NCBI GenBank assembly: GCA_964589415.1
Contig: CAZPRQ010000029.1
Coordinates: forward strand, 1-16,994
From: CAZPRQ01 sp964589415
GTDB lineage: Bacteria; Patescibacteriota; Doudnabacteria; UBA920
DNA length: 16,994 nt
Direction of reading: 5' to 3'
Shown here: positions 1-7,393 of the stretch, in pieces
How positions within the stretch are numbered: the first letter of the stretch is position 1
Layout: every line of letters begins with the position of its first letter
Made by a program: the position numbers and the translations under genes
The notes under the pieces: generated by a model
What the model saw: only the letters and a program-made list of their open reading frames with translations
Database searches by the model: none
What the model was told of the DNA's origin: nothing

Positions 1-44
1 GCAGAAGAATGGGGACCCCGACTTGGCCAAACGCGTAAGTCCTA
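1..44 (-). repeat. End of an inverted-repeat (MITE-like) element, cut by the window edge
   Basis: Positions 1-44 are the exact reverse complement of 14505-14548, the left end of the element at 14505-14774. The outer end is the terminal motif TAGGACTTACGCG read on the minus strand, ending at base 44. The remainder lies outside the window. The two copies are in opposite orientation about 14.5 kb apart. No transposase is visible here. A non-autonomous element is inferred; the sequence identity is directly seen. Confidence 0.85.
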
Positions 45-133
45 GTTTATATATTATTGTTCATAAAAAAATTGCCCTATTTAGACTGCCTTTGCGGTTG
101 GGCTTATTTAAAATAGCATAAAATAAGGGTTTT

Positions 134-171
134 TGTCAAATATTGACATTATATATAAAATATGCTATAAT
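134..171 (+). promoter_or_regulatory. Consensus sigma-70 promoter with a palindrome over the -35 box
   Basis: TTGACA at 143-148 and TATAAT at 166-171 are separated by exactly 17 bp, with TG at 163-164 giving an extended -10. This is the strongest promoter in the window, and transcription should start near 178. The -35 hexamer is the right half of a palindrome, TGTCAA-ATA-TTGACA (134-148), which could be a repressor site. The promoter match is seen; operator function is inference. Confidence 0.8.
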
Positions 172-177
172 GTGTAG

Positions 178-312
178 CCACATTATGAAATGTGGTAAAA
201 GTGCCGTAATCCCAAGCAATTGGGACCAAGGCCGGTTCTTTAACAAATTATGATTGCTCTTGCGGAAGGATGGGCGGCTTTGTATTTATGAATCTGCCCA
301 CCCTTCCGCAAG
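178..312 (+). promoter_or_regulatory. Structured 5' leader with three hairpins
   Basis: The leader begins near the predicted start of transcription. Hairpin 1 is CCACATT/AATGTGG (178-184/189-195), with an ATG in its four-base loop. Hairpin 2 is CCCAA-GCAA-TTGGG (211-224), a GNRA-type tetraloop enclosed by GCC/GGC at 203-205 and 230-232. Hairpin 3 pairs 259-277 with 294-312 with only two non-Watson-Crick positions. The gene's ribosome site follows at 343-348. Such a leader could be an attenuator, riboswitch or RNA-stability element. I do not recognise a known class, so regulation is inference. Confidence 0.5.
185..253 (+). CDS. Possible 22-codon leader peptide
   Basis: An ATG at 185 opens a 22-codon frame starting MKCGKSAVIP and ending at TGA 251-253. 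It begins about eight bases after the predicted transcription start, with no Shine-Dalgarno site, and stops six bases before the large hairpin at 259-312. That arrangement resembles a translated leader controlling a downstream hairpin. However, its ATG sits in a hairpin loop and the frame is short enough to occur by chance. No family is recognised. Confidence 0.2.
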   Translation: MKCGKSAVIPSNWDQGRFFNKL

Positions 313-353
313 CTAAAAACTAGACTCAGGCTTGGAGGGGAGAAGGAGTCTCT

Positions 354-758
354 ATGAGATATCCTGTTGATGACCTGTTCGACCCATCGACCCCGATGGG
401 TGTGCGAGTTGCCGCGGCATTGGCGGCAAGACAGGTGGAAATGGCGGCGTACGAAGCCGCCATCAACACCCCCACCGCCCCTACCGCTACCGCCTCCTCC
501 GAGTCCAATGACAACTGCCCATTCTGTGGGCAGGTGTTTGTTGGTTCCGACCTCGTTTTTCGGGTCGGTCCCGAGCCGTACCCGGAAAAATTTGGATACG
601 CGCATCAGGCGTGCTGGTCTGCCGCCAACGATGGTGGTATGACCCACCAGGCGCCGCCTATTGGACCCAACGGGGTTCAGGAAAGGGGCGGCTGGTTTGC
701 GGTAAGATTGCTGCCTAATAATGGCGGAAAGCTTTACTTCGCCACCGGCGATCGCTAA
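354..758 (+). CDS. Hypothetical protein with a CxxC...HxxxC putative zinc site
   Basis: This 134-aa protein is of unknown family. The start at 354 is set by AAGGAG (343-348) five bases upstream, the clearest ribosome site in the window. Residues 15-37 are alanine-rich and probably helical. Residues 38-53 form a Pro/Thr/Ala/Ser linker. The C-terminal half has Cys55-x2-Cys58 (CPFCGQ) and His84-x3-Cys87 (HQACW), a spacing usual for small treble-clef or zinc-ribbon folds. No signal peptide or membrane segment is seen. The gene is visibly richer in G+C than its neighbours, with GCC/ACC codons where they use A/T-ending ones, suggesting transfer or strong selection. It is the only clear protein gene in a transcription unit running from a consensus promoter (143-171) to a strong terminator (1201-1241). 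Zinc binding is inferred from the pattern; function is unknown. Confidence 0.75.
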   Translation: MRYPVDDLFDPSTPMGVRVAAALAARQVEMAAYEAAINTPTAPTATASSESNDNCPFCGQVFVGSDLVFRVGPEPYPEKFGYAHQACWSAANDGGMTHQAPPIGPNGVQERGGWFAVRLLPNNGGKLYFATGDR

Positions 759-759
759 T

Positions 760-1200
760 CTTTTTAGTTGATTTATTCGCTCCGGTTTTCAGGATTTTCA
801 CCCGACCAAATTTAAAATCCTAGGGAAAATTATTGGATGCATGATCTGCATTTGGTAAGGTTCCCGGCCGCGTCTTAAATGGAATGTAAGCATGCCCAAA
901 AGGTAAAGCGAGCATCCATAAGCGGGACTAGCCTAGAGAGTTGGTCTTAACTAGATTAGGACCATGAAGTCTCAAAGGGTGTGCTTGGGAGTTAGACTAG
1001 TTAGCAGTTGGACCCATATAGGTTATTTGGGTTAAGCTGCTTGAAGTCTTCCAAGTCGGAAAGCGGACACAGCTCTTTCACTGTCAGAGCAGGGCCGCCC
1101 GAGAGTGCGAAAAACAGTCGTCGTCTAAGGAAGCGGGACGGCGGACTTGCGCTTAACCAACGCAAGTAGACAGCTTCAGCAATCATAATTTTCGTTATAC
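760..1200 (+). ncRNA. Candidate structured RNA or long structured 3' UTR
   Basis: About 440 nt lie between the 134-aa gene and the terminator without a convincing ORF. Helices seen by eye are: 791-798 with 814-821; 834-840 with 912-918 (TGGATGC/GCATCCA) enclosing about 70 nt; 1035-1039 with 1070-1074, or as an alternative 1072-1076 with 1086-1090; 1095-1099 with 1140-1144 (CCGCC/GGCGG); and 1145-1151 with 1161-1167 (ACTTGCG/CGCAAGT, 9-nt loop). Base composition is more G+C-rich than the other spacers. It may be a long 3' UTR of the upstream gene or a processed separate RNA. I looked for tmRNA, RNase P, SRP and 6S hallmarks and found none. Secondary structure is inferred from pairing only. Confidence 0.4.
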
Positions 1201-1241
1201 ACGGAGAGAGAAGGAATTTACGCCTTCCTCTCCGTTTTTTT
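1201..1241 (+). terminator. Strong Rho-independent terminator
   Basis: A stem of 13 pairs with one bulged A joins 1201-1214 to 1223-1235, with loop AATTTACG, followed by a run of T from 1235 to 1241. It closes the unit that starts at the promoter at 143-171. Confidence 0.9.
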
Positions 1242-1299
1242 ATTGATACGGGCGTAAGTTTTAAGTCAGCTTTTTTTCAATGCAAATTAAGGCAAGGTT

Positions 1300-1308
1300 T
1301 GCTATACT
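1300..1308 (+). promoter_or_regulatory. Probable extended -10 promoter
   Basis: TGC-TATACT at 1300-1308 forms an extended -10 element 22 bases before the ATG of the AI-2E family gene. No good -35 hexamer is present at the usual distance. It predicts a very short leader. Confidence 0.45.
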
Positions 1309-1330
1309 ATAAGGGCATTAATATATTTTT

Positions 1331-2359
1331 ATGGATAATGAACGCTTTAAAATAATTGGCTTCTATGTGCTGCTCGGGGTGGTGTTTTTGGTGGTGTTAA
1401 TGATGTTTTTACCGTTTTTAAAACTGCTGGCCATGGCTGCCATTTTAGCCGTGCTATTTATGCCTATTCATAGGCGTATTGTCACGCGTTTTAAGTCCGA
1501 AACCTGGGGAAGCGTGGTAAGCCTTATTTTGCTTATTTTAATAATCGGTATCCCTCTCGTTATAATTGGCCAAATGCTCTTTACCGAACTGTTCAATGCC
1601 CTTAGCAGTTTAAAGGAAAGCGGTTCCACTTTTGACAAGGCTACTTTTTATCAGTACGTGCCAGACAAAATAAAACCTTTGGTAGAAGGATTGACCCGAG
1701 ATTTGGGTCAAAAAATTTCCAGCTTTGCCGGCAACGCCGTTGCCGGGTTCACAAATATTTTATCTAACCTTGCCGGGTTTGTATTGTCTATATTTTTAGT
1801 TTTTTTCTCCACTTATTATTTAATGCTCGACGGGAAGCGTATAAAAAAATATTTTAACGATATTTTTCCGCTTTCTGAGGAGCACGAAAATAGGCTCATA
1901 ACCAGACTCGAGGCGGCGGTTAACGGCGTGGTGAAGGGGCAGTTTTTGGTGGCGCTTATTCAGGGTTCTGTGGCAACGTGCGGCTTTTTAATTTTTAACG
2001 TGCCCAACCCGTTTTTGTGGGGTATGCTTACGGTGCTCGCCGCGTTGGTGCCGAACGTTGGCACCTCCTTGTCATTAATTCCCGCCATTTTGTATTTATT
2101 TATATCCGGGCAAACCGGAAATGCCATTGGTCTGGCCATTTGGGGAGTTTTGGCCGTGGGTATGATAGACAATATTGTCAGTCCGCGCCTGGTGGGCTCG
2201 CGCATGCAGCTGCATCCGCTGTTGGTTTTGCTTTCCGTTGTTGGAGGGTTGCAACTTTTTGGAATTATTGGATTTTTGCTTGGACCCATAATCATGGCCA
2301 TGTTCGTGGCACTGCTTGAAATTTATCGCACGGATTTGAAGAAATACTTGGGTAAATAA
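1331..2359 (+). CDS. AI-2E/PerM (UPF0118) family transporter
   Basis: This 342-aa integral membrane protein matches the AI-2E transporter family (PerM, YdiK, TqsA relatives), usually 330-380 aa. Two hydrophobic segments lie near residues 8-45 and a third near 60-85. A hydrophilic stretch at about 93-140 is followed by hydrophobic helices from about 143 to the end. The C-terminal half has the family's signature regions: NVPNPFLWGMLT, a PNVGT turn, IDNIVSPRLVG, then HPLLVLLSVVGGL and GFLLGPIIMA. Members of this family have been linked to autoinducer-2, sodium or other small-solute export, and substrate cannot be told from sequence. The start ATG has no Shine-Dalgarno site. It precedes the cation ATPase in the same direction, but a 120-bp palindromic spacer separates them. 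Family assignment is confident; substrate is unknown. Confidence 0.9.
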   Translation: MDNERFKIIGFYVLLGVVFLVVLMMFLPFLKLLAMAAILAVLFMPIHRRIVTRFKSETWGSVVSLILLILIIGIPLVIIGQMLFTELFNALSSLKESGSTFDKATFYQYVPDKIKPLVEGLTRDLGQKISSFAGNAVAGFTNILSNLAGFVLSIFLVFFSTYYLMLDGKRIKKYFNDIFPLSEEHENRLITRLEAAVNGVVKGQFLVALIQGSVATCGFLIFNVPNPFLWGMLTVLAALVPNVGTSLSLIPAILYLFISGQTGNAIGLAIWGVLAVGMIDNIVSPRLVGSRMQLHPLLVLLSVVGGLQLFGIIGFLLGPIIMAMFVALLEIYRTDLKKYLGK

Positions 2360-2361
2360 AT

Positions 2362-2478
2362 AACAAATATCAAATTCCAAATTCCAAATAAGTTGTAAAG
2401 CATAAAATCCTAAATTCGAATTTTTGAAATTTTGGTTTTGGATTTTATTTGAAATTTGTAATTTGGCGTTTGAAATTT
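2362..2478. repeat. AT-rich imperfect palindrome between genes
   Basis: The whole spacer folds on itself. The left arm has repeated CAAATTCC/AAATTCCAAAT words and AAAATCCTAAATTCGAA. The right arm carries the complementary words TTTGGATTTTATTTGAAATTTG, broken by small mismatches. Such Caaatt-rich palindromes are typical of interspersed intergenic repeats. It ends one base before the ATPase start codon, so it may also affect that gene's translation. Confidence 0.55.
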
Positions 2479-2479
2479 T

Positions 2480-5212
2480 ATGCATTGGTACCAATATACC
2501 AAAACTCAAATAGAACAAGAATTCGCGACAAATTTAGAAAACGGTTTAAGCGCCGGTGAGGCGAAAAGTCGCTTTTTAAAGTACGGTCCGAATCTCTTGC
2601 CGGAAAGCCCGCCCGAGCGTTGGTTCTCCATATTTTTCAGGCAGTTTAAAAGCCCGTTAATTTATATTTTATTGGCTGCCGCTTGTATTGTTTACGCGCT
2701 TGGAGACCATGAAGACGGTTATATTATTTTGGGCGTGTTAACCTTTAACGCGCTGATTGGTACTATTCAGGAAGGGAGGAGCCAGCAGGCGTTAAGGAGT
2801 TTAAAGCAATTGTCGTCGGTAGAATGCACCATCATTCGTGAAGGCGTGGAAGAAGTGGTGGCGGAAAGCGAAGTCGTACCGGGCGATGTTCTGGTTTTAA
2901 GGGAAGGGCAGAAAGTCGGAGCGGACGCGAGGGTTCTTTATTCTTCCAATTTAAGCGTGGATGAAGCCGCTTTAACGGGCGAGTCGGGCGCGGTACATAA
3001 GACAGAAGGTAATTTGTCGGATTCCGACTTGTCAGCTTCGGCGCAGAAAAATATGGTGTTTAAAGGGACGGAAGTGCTTTCCGGAGACGGCAAGGCAGTG
3101 GTGGTCGGTACCGGGTTAAATACCGAGATAGGCAAAATAAGCAAAGCGCTGCTTGAGCCGCAGGAAGACATACCTTTGCAGAAAAACATAAAGCGCCTGG
3201 CGCGGGTTATTGTATTTGCGGTTTTGGGGATGTCCGTCCTAATTTTTTTACTTGGGATTTTTAGCGGCAAGCCCCCGGCCGAAATGTTTTCCGTGGTGGT
3301 ATCGCTGGCGGTTTCCATGACCCCCGAAGGGCTGCCTTTAGTGCTCACTCTTATTTTGGTTACCGGAGTTTTTAGAATGAGCAAAAGGAACGCGCTGGTA
3401 AAAAAATTGCAGGCGGTGGAGGCTTTAGGGCAGGCCCAGGTAATAGCCGTGGACAAGACCGGGACCATAACCAGAAATGAAATGGTGGTTAAAAAGTTGT
3501 TCGCGGGCGATCGCGTGTATTTAGTGGAAGGCAACGGCTATGAGCCGAAAGGGAAAATATTTTTGGGAGGAGCTGTCCAATCGATTGTGGGGGATTTGGA
3601 AACTGCCGGGAAAATCGCGGTTATGTCGGTGAAGGCTTCCGTGAGCTTCCAGGAAAAAATTGGCCAGTTTAAGGTTTTGGGCGACCCCACCGAAGCGGCG
3701 CTCAATGTTTTTGGCGAAAAGTTAAGTTTTTTTAGAGATAATTTGTCTAAAGAATATCAGGAACTGGCGGAAATTCCTTTTGATTACAAAACTAAATTCA
3801 GAGCGGTTTTTTATGGAGTTTCTCATCGGGGTTCCCCAAAATCCAAAGGATTTGGGGGTGGAAACGATGGGGTTCTGTGCGCCATAGCCGGAGCGCCCGA
3901 AGTGCTGCTGGCCAAGGCAGAAAAATACGCCATGGGAGGGCAGAATCATCATTTGACCCAGGAAGCGAAAAAAAAGTTTGACAGCGCCTTGGAAGAATTT
4001 TCCCAGGAAGGTTTGAGGGTCGTGGCGTTTGGATTTAAGCATCTAACCCGCAGCCACCCTTTTGACAATATTGACGGACTGGTGATTGGCGGATTTTTTG
4101 CCATAGAAGATTCAGTGAGGCCGGAAGCTAAGAATGCCGTTATAGAAGCTCAAAAGGCGGGGGTGAAGGTGGTTATGATAACCGGCGACCATAAAATTAC
4201 GGCGCGGGCGATTGCCAGGGAGGCCGGCATATATAAAGAAGGGGATGAGATTATTACAGGAGCGGAGCTTGCCGCTATGAGTCATGAAGAATTGGCCGGC
4301 AAGCTTGGCGTGGTTTCGGTTTTTGCCCGAGTTACGCCGGACGACAAAATGAAAATCATTCGGGCTTATAAGCATAAGGGCTTGGTGGTGGCTATGACCG
4401 GGGACGGAGTCAATGACGCGCCTTCGTTGGTTGCGGCGGACTTGGGTGTGGCCATGGGTAAAATTGGCACCGAGGTGGCCAAGGAAGCGGCCGATATTGT
4501 GCTCTTGGACGATAACCTTTCCAGCATTGTCGCGGCTATTGAAGAGGGCAGGTCCATGTACCGCAATATCCAAAAAGCTCTGCTGTATTTATTTTCCACT
4601 TCCGCGGGGGAAGCATTTACTATTGCCGGGGCTTTAATTTTAGGCTGGCCTTTGCCTCTGCTTGCCGTGCAAATATTGTGGCTAAACGTAATTACCGATC
4701 CGCTGATTGGCACTTCCATGGCCTTGGATAAGAAAGAACCCGGAATTTTAGAGAGGCCGTTTAAAAAGCCTTCCGGTTATTTTATAGACGCCAATATGGC
4801 CAGTCAGATGTTTTTGACGGCGATTGTAATGTCCGCGGCGACTTTGTACTTGTTTAATTTGTACAGTTTGTTTGATTATTATAAAGCCGTAACCGTTTCT
4901 TTAACCGCGTTGGCTGTATCTCAGTGGTACAGGGGCTTTAATTGCATGCTAATGGACACTACCATATTCAGCCGGCAAATATTCCGCAATGTTTATTTGT
5001 GGCTGGCGATTTTGCTTAATTTGAGTTTCCATCTTTCAGCCATTTATATTCCGGCCATGCAAAAATTTTTAAAAACCACTCCATTGGAATTCAGTGATTG
5101 GGTGTTGATTGTGCCGTTTGCCTTTGTTGTCGTGCTGGCCGAGGAGTTGAGAAAATTGGCTGTAAAAATTTACACCATCAGAAAATTGAAAGCCCACGGT
5201 ACCGTAAATTAG
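2480..5212 (+). CDS. P-type cation-transporting ATPase, P2A (Ca2+-type) like
   Basis: This 910-aa ATP-driven cation pump has all core parts in order: an N-terminal cation-ATPase domain (about 1-60), actuator-domain TGES (166-169), transmembrane-4 PEGLP (282-286), phosphorylation site DKTGT with Asp325, a nucleotide-binding domain with GAPE (KGAPE with Ala for Lys), MITGDHKIT near 566, hinge TGDGVNDAP near 640, and C-terminal membrane helices. Residues corresponding to SERCA Ca2+ ligands are kept: the Glu of PEGLP, Glu711 in helix 5 (AGEAF), and Asn736-x2-Thr739-Asp740 in helix 6. The position of SERCA Asn768 appears to be Ser. This favours Ca2+ or Mn2+ over heavy metals, since no CPC motif or N-terminal metal domain is present. 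The length fits P2A pumps. No Shine-Dalgarno site precedes the ATG. Ion specificity is inferred. Confidence 0.93.
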   Translation: MHWYQYTKTQIEQEFATNLENGLSAGEAKSRFLKYGPNLLPESPPERWFSIFFRQFKSPLIYILLAAACIVYALGDHEDGYIILGVLTFNALIGTIQEGRSQQALRSLKQLSSVECTIIREGVEEVVAESEVVPGDVLVLREGQKVGADARVLYSSNLSVDEAALTGESGAVHKTEGNLSDSDLSASAQKNMVFKGTEVLSGDGKAVVVGTGLNTEIGKISKALLEPQEDIPLQKNIKRLARVIVFAVLGMSVLIFLLGIFSGKPPAEMFSVVVSLAVSMTPEGLPLVLTLILVTGVFRMSKRNALVKKLQAVEALGQAQVIAVDKTGTITRNEMVVKKLFAGDRVYLVEGNGYEPKGKIFLGGAVQSIVGDLETAGKIAVMSVKASVSFQEKIGQFKVLGDPTEAALNVFGEKLSFFRDNLSKEYQELAEIPFDYKTKFRAVFYGVSHRGSPKSKGFGGGNDGVLCAIAGAPEVLLAKAEKYAMGGQNHHLTQEAKKKFDSALEEFSQEGLRVVAFGFKHLTRSHPFDNIDGLVIGGFFAIEDSVRPEAKNAVIEAQKAGVKVVMITGDHKITARAIAREAGIYKEGDEIITGAELAAMSHEELAGKLGVVSVFARVTPDDKMKIIRAYKHKGLVVAMTGDGVNDAPSLVAADLGVAMGKIGTEVAKEAADIVLLDDNLSSIVAAIEEGRSMYRNIQKALLYLFSTSAGEAFTIAGALILGWPLPLLAVQILWLNVITDPLIGTSMALDKKEPGILERPFKKPSGYFIDANMASQMFLTAIVMSAATLYLFNLYSLFDYYKAVTVSLTALAVSQWYRGFNCMLMDTTIFSRQIFRNVYLWLAILLNLSFHLSAIYIPAMQKFLKTTPLEFSDWVLIVPFAFVVVLAEELRKLAVKIYTIRKLKAHGTVN

Positions 5213-5248
5213 ACGGGCATAATACCCTGCAGTTTTTTATCTAGTACT

Positions 5249-5283
5249 AAAAAATCTCCAAGCGGAAAACTTGGAGATTTTTT
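5249..5283. terminator. Two-way Rho-independent terminator
   Basis: A perfect 14-bp stem, AAAAAATCTCCAAG paired with CTTGGAGATTTTTT, has a 7-base loop. Since the stem starts with A's and ends with T's it works on both strands. It lies between the convergent cation ATPase and small membrane-protein genes. Confidence 0.93.
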
Positions 5284-5304
5284 AATAGATGTTTAATAAA
5301 TTTT

Positions 5305-5844
5305 TTAACTTTTTTTAATTGTCGTTTCGCCAATGATGGCCGCAGCGCCGAAAATTCCAATTATCGCGAACATCCAAAGGTAAGGGTTAGCTGGCCAGGT
5401 AATGGTGTGTTCTATGTGCCGGTGCAAAAAGCCAATTAAAAGCGCGCCCCACCAGCCGGTTTGGGAAATGGCGGTAGAGAGCATGGTGCGGAAAAACAGC
5501 CGGGGCGGCACGGGATTGTCCCCAATTTGCTCCGACCATTTTTTTAATCTGTGCAGTAATATGCCGTTAATTCCTACCATTAGGACAAAAAACAGTTTTA
5601 TTTTGGTTAAATTATCCACATAACCCTTGCTGGTTATAAGTATCAGGCCGGAAAGTATCATACCGCTCCAACCAACCCAAATAAGTTTTTGGGTAGTTTC
5701 GGCCACTTTCATAATAAAACTCATTTTTGCTTTTTTAAAAAGCCACAATAAGCCAAAGGTGTCTATAACCATAACGGAGCCAAAGCCCAAAATTAGGCAG
5801 GATAAATGCACAAACAATGCAACATAAAAAATAGTGGTGTCCAT
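5305..5844 (-). CDS. Small polytopic membrane protein of unknown function
   Basis: This 179-aa protein has about five hydrophobic segments, near residues 5-35, 50-70, 82-97, 118-140 and 152-172. The first helix contains His13 in FVHLSCLILGFGSVMVIDTFG, and later segments have HRLKKW, an LHRHIEH motif and WPANPYLW. Helices carrying histidines recall the DUF2269/CopD-like membrane families that may bind heme or copper, but I cannot assign a family with certainty. The ATG at 5844 has an extended -10 promoter just upstream on the same strand. It converges on the cation ATPase, sharing a two-way terminator, and is divergent from zwf. The position could hint at a link to ion or redox physiology, but that is only context. 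Confidence 0.75.
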   Translation of the reverse strand: MDTTIFYVALFVHLSCLILGFGSVMVIDTFGLLWLFKKAKMSFIMKVAETTQKLIWVGWSGMILSGLILITSKGYVDNLTKIKLFFVLMVGINGILLHRLKKWSEQIGDNPVPPRLFFRTMLSTAISQTGWWGALLIGFLHRHIEHTITWPANPYLWMFAIIGIFGAAAIIGETTIKKS

Positions 5845-5870
5845 AACGAAAAATAGGTTAATATGGTATT

Positions 5871-5879
5871 ATTATAGCA
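5871..5879 (-). promoter_or_regulatory. Probable extended -10 promoter, minus strand
   Basis: On the minus strand, TGC-TATAAT (TATAAT at 5876-5871) lies 26 bases before the ATG of the small membrane protein gene. The -35 region is poor. The 61-bp space to the divergent zwf start must also hold that gene's promoter; no convincing plus-strand element stands out. Confidence 0.5.
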
Positions 5880-5905
5880 GAAAGTAAAATATATTCATTT
5901 AAGCT

Positions 5906-7384
5906 TTGGATACGGGAAAAAATAGAAAACTTGTCTTCTCTGCCCCCTTGCAGCCGCTTAGCCCTACGGTGCTAACCATTTTTGGGGCGACCGGCGATTT
6001 AATGGCAACTTACTTGCTTCCGGCGCTGCATAATATGGACATGGAAGGTTTGTTGCCGGAAAATTTTAAATTGGTCTGCGTTGGCAGGAGGGAATTTTCC
6101 GCCCGCGAATTTTTAGATTTTGTTGTTTCTAAATCTGAACATTTAAAGAAATTGTCTACCCCTAAACACAGGAAGCATTTTTTACGGCATTTAACATATT
6201 ACCGGGCCGACTTTGAGGATCCCAAATCTTTCGCGCAATTATCGCAACTGCTTTCAGACAGCGATGCCGCCGGCCACGCGTGCTTTAACCGGCTTTATTA
6301 TATTGCCAGCAATCCTCGGTACTTTGCTTCCATAGCTACCATGCTAGAGCAAAGCGGGCTTCTTAACTCCTGTCTTGCCCATAACAGGGACACCAGAATT
6401 TTGGTAGAAAAACCTTTCGGTTCAAATTTAAAATCCGCCAAATTACTAAACAAATTATTACTTAAATATTTCACCGAAGAGCAAATTTACCGTATTGATC
6501 ATTATTTGGGCAAAGAAACCGTACAAAACCTTATTGTCGCCAGGTTCGCGAACGGTTTATTTGAGCCGTTATGGAATAAGGATCATGTTAGCCATATAGA
6601 AATTTCCGCTTTGGAATTGGACACTGTTAAAACCCGCGGGGAATTTTACAATCAAACCGGGGCGTTAAAAGATTTTGTGCAAAATCATTTGTTGCAGTTA
6701 TTGGCCTTGGTAACCATGAATGAGCCTAAAAATCTCACGGCCGAACATATTCGACGGGAAAAACTGAATATTTTAAAAGCTTTAAAGCCGTTTGGCAGCC
6801 GGGAGCTTAAAAGCCAAATTACTTTGGGGCAGTATAAGGGGTATGTGCGTGATATAGGCAAAGTCAGCCGGACGGAAACTTACGCGGCGCTAAAAGTTTT
6901 TATAGGAAATAAGCGGTGGAGCGGCGTGCCCATATATTTGCGTACCGGTAAGGCATTGCCTCGCAAAGTGGCGGAAATTTCCGTTCATTTTAAGGAGCCA
7001 GTCCGCTGTTTGTTTCAGGGTTGCGGGGCAAATACTTTAACGTTCCAAATCCAACCCGAAGAGTCGGTAAGGCTGTCCATTAACAATAAAATTCCAGGCT
7101 TTGGCATTCGCCTTCACCAGGCGCATTTGGATTTTAGCTTTAAAAACTTTACTGCCCAAATTCCGGCCGCGTATGAACGGTTGCTGCTCGACTTTATGCA
7201 AGGCGACCAGAGGTTGTTTATAAGTTCGGCGGAAACAGAAGCAGCGTGGAAATTTATGGACTCTGTTACAGAGAATGCGCTGTTTAATAAATTACCCCTC
7301 CATACTTACAATCCCGGTTCAAGGGGCCCCAAAGAGGCGGAAGATCTTATAAATAAAGATATGAAAGAATGGTGGACGAAATAA
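5906..7384 (+). CDS. zwf: Glucose-6-phosphate 1-dehydrogenase
   Basis: This cytosolic enzyme oxidises glucose-6-phosphate to 6-phosphogluconolactone with reduction of NADP+ (or NAD+), the entry to the oxidative pentose phosphate pathway. The 492-aa length is normal. Seen motifs are the nucleotide-binding GATGDL (27-32), EKPFG (168-172), the substrate signature RIDHYLGKE (196-204, His199), and DFVQNHLLQLL (256-266) with the general-base His261. The C-terminal domain is complete. The start is uncertain: TTG at 5906 keeps the residues before the Rossmann motif, a second in-frame TTG is at 5948, and no ATG precedes GATGDL. No Shine-Dalgarno site is seen. The next gene, an alkyltransferase-like protein, starts directly at or ten bases after the stop, so the two are probably co-transcribed. 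Its pathway partner gnd lies 2.4 kb downstream; no 6-phosphogluconolactonase gene is in the window. Confidence 0.95.
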   Translation: MDTGKNRKLVFSAPLQPLSPTVLTIFGATGDLMATYLLPALHNMDMEGLLPENFKLVCVGRREFSAREFLDFVVSKSEHLKKLSTPKHRKHFLRHLTYYRADFEDPKSFAQLSQLLSDSDAAGHACFNRLYYIASNPRYFASIATMLEQSGLLNSCLAHNRDTRILVEKPFGSNLKSAKLLNKLLLKYFTEEQIYRIDHYLGKETVQNLIVARFANGLFEPLWNKDHVSHIEISALELDTVKTRGEFYNQTGALKDFVQNHLLQLLALVTMNEPKNLTAEHIRREKLNILKALKPFGSRELKSQITLGQYKGYVRDIGKVSRTETYAALKVFIGNKRWSGVPIYLRTGKALPRKVAEISVHFKEPVRCLFQGCGANTLTFQIQPEESVRLSINNKIPGFGIRLHQAHLDFSFKNFTAQIPAAYERLLLDFMQGDQRLFISSAETEAAWKFMDSVTENALFNKLPLHTYNPGSRGPKEAEDLINKDMKEWWTK

Positions 7385-7393
7385 TTGACAAAA

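Noticed and set aside
1001..1186. 61-codon reading frame on the minus strand
   Set aside because: It lies across the folded RNA region, has no ribosome site and no protein-like pattern.
820..1200. tmRNA, RNase P RNA, SRP RNA or 6S RNA
   Set aside because: No tRNA-like T arm with CCA, no tag ORF, no GAGGAAAGUC/ACAGAA core and no SRP GGAAGG motif. A short likeness to an RNase P stretch (GGGTTAAGCTGCTTGA near 1030) is not supported by the rest.
2362..2478. CRISPR array from repeated CAAATTCC words
   Set aside because: The words are adjacent and irregular, with no unique spacers of fixed length, and no cas genes are near. It is a palindrome.
3722..4719. Several antisense reading frames within the ATPase gene
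   Set aside because: They are shadows of the coding strand with no ribosome sites or protein features.
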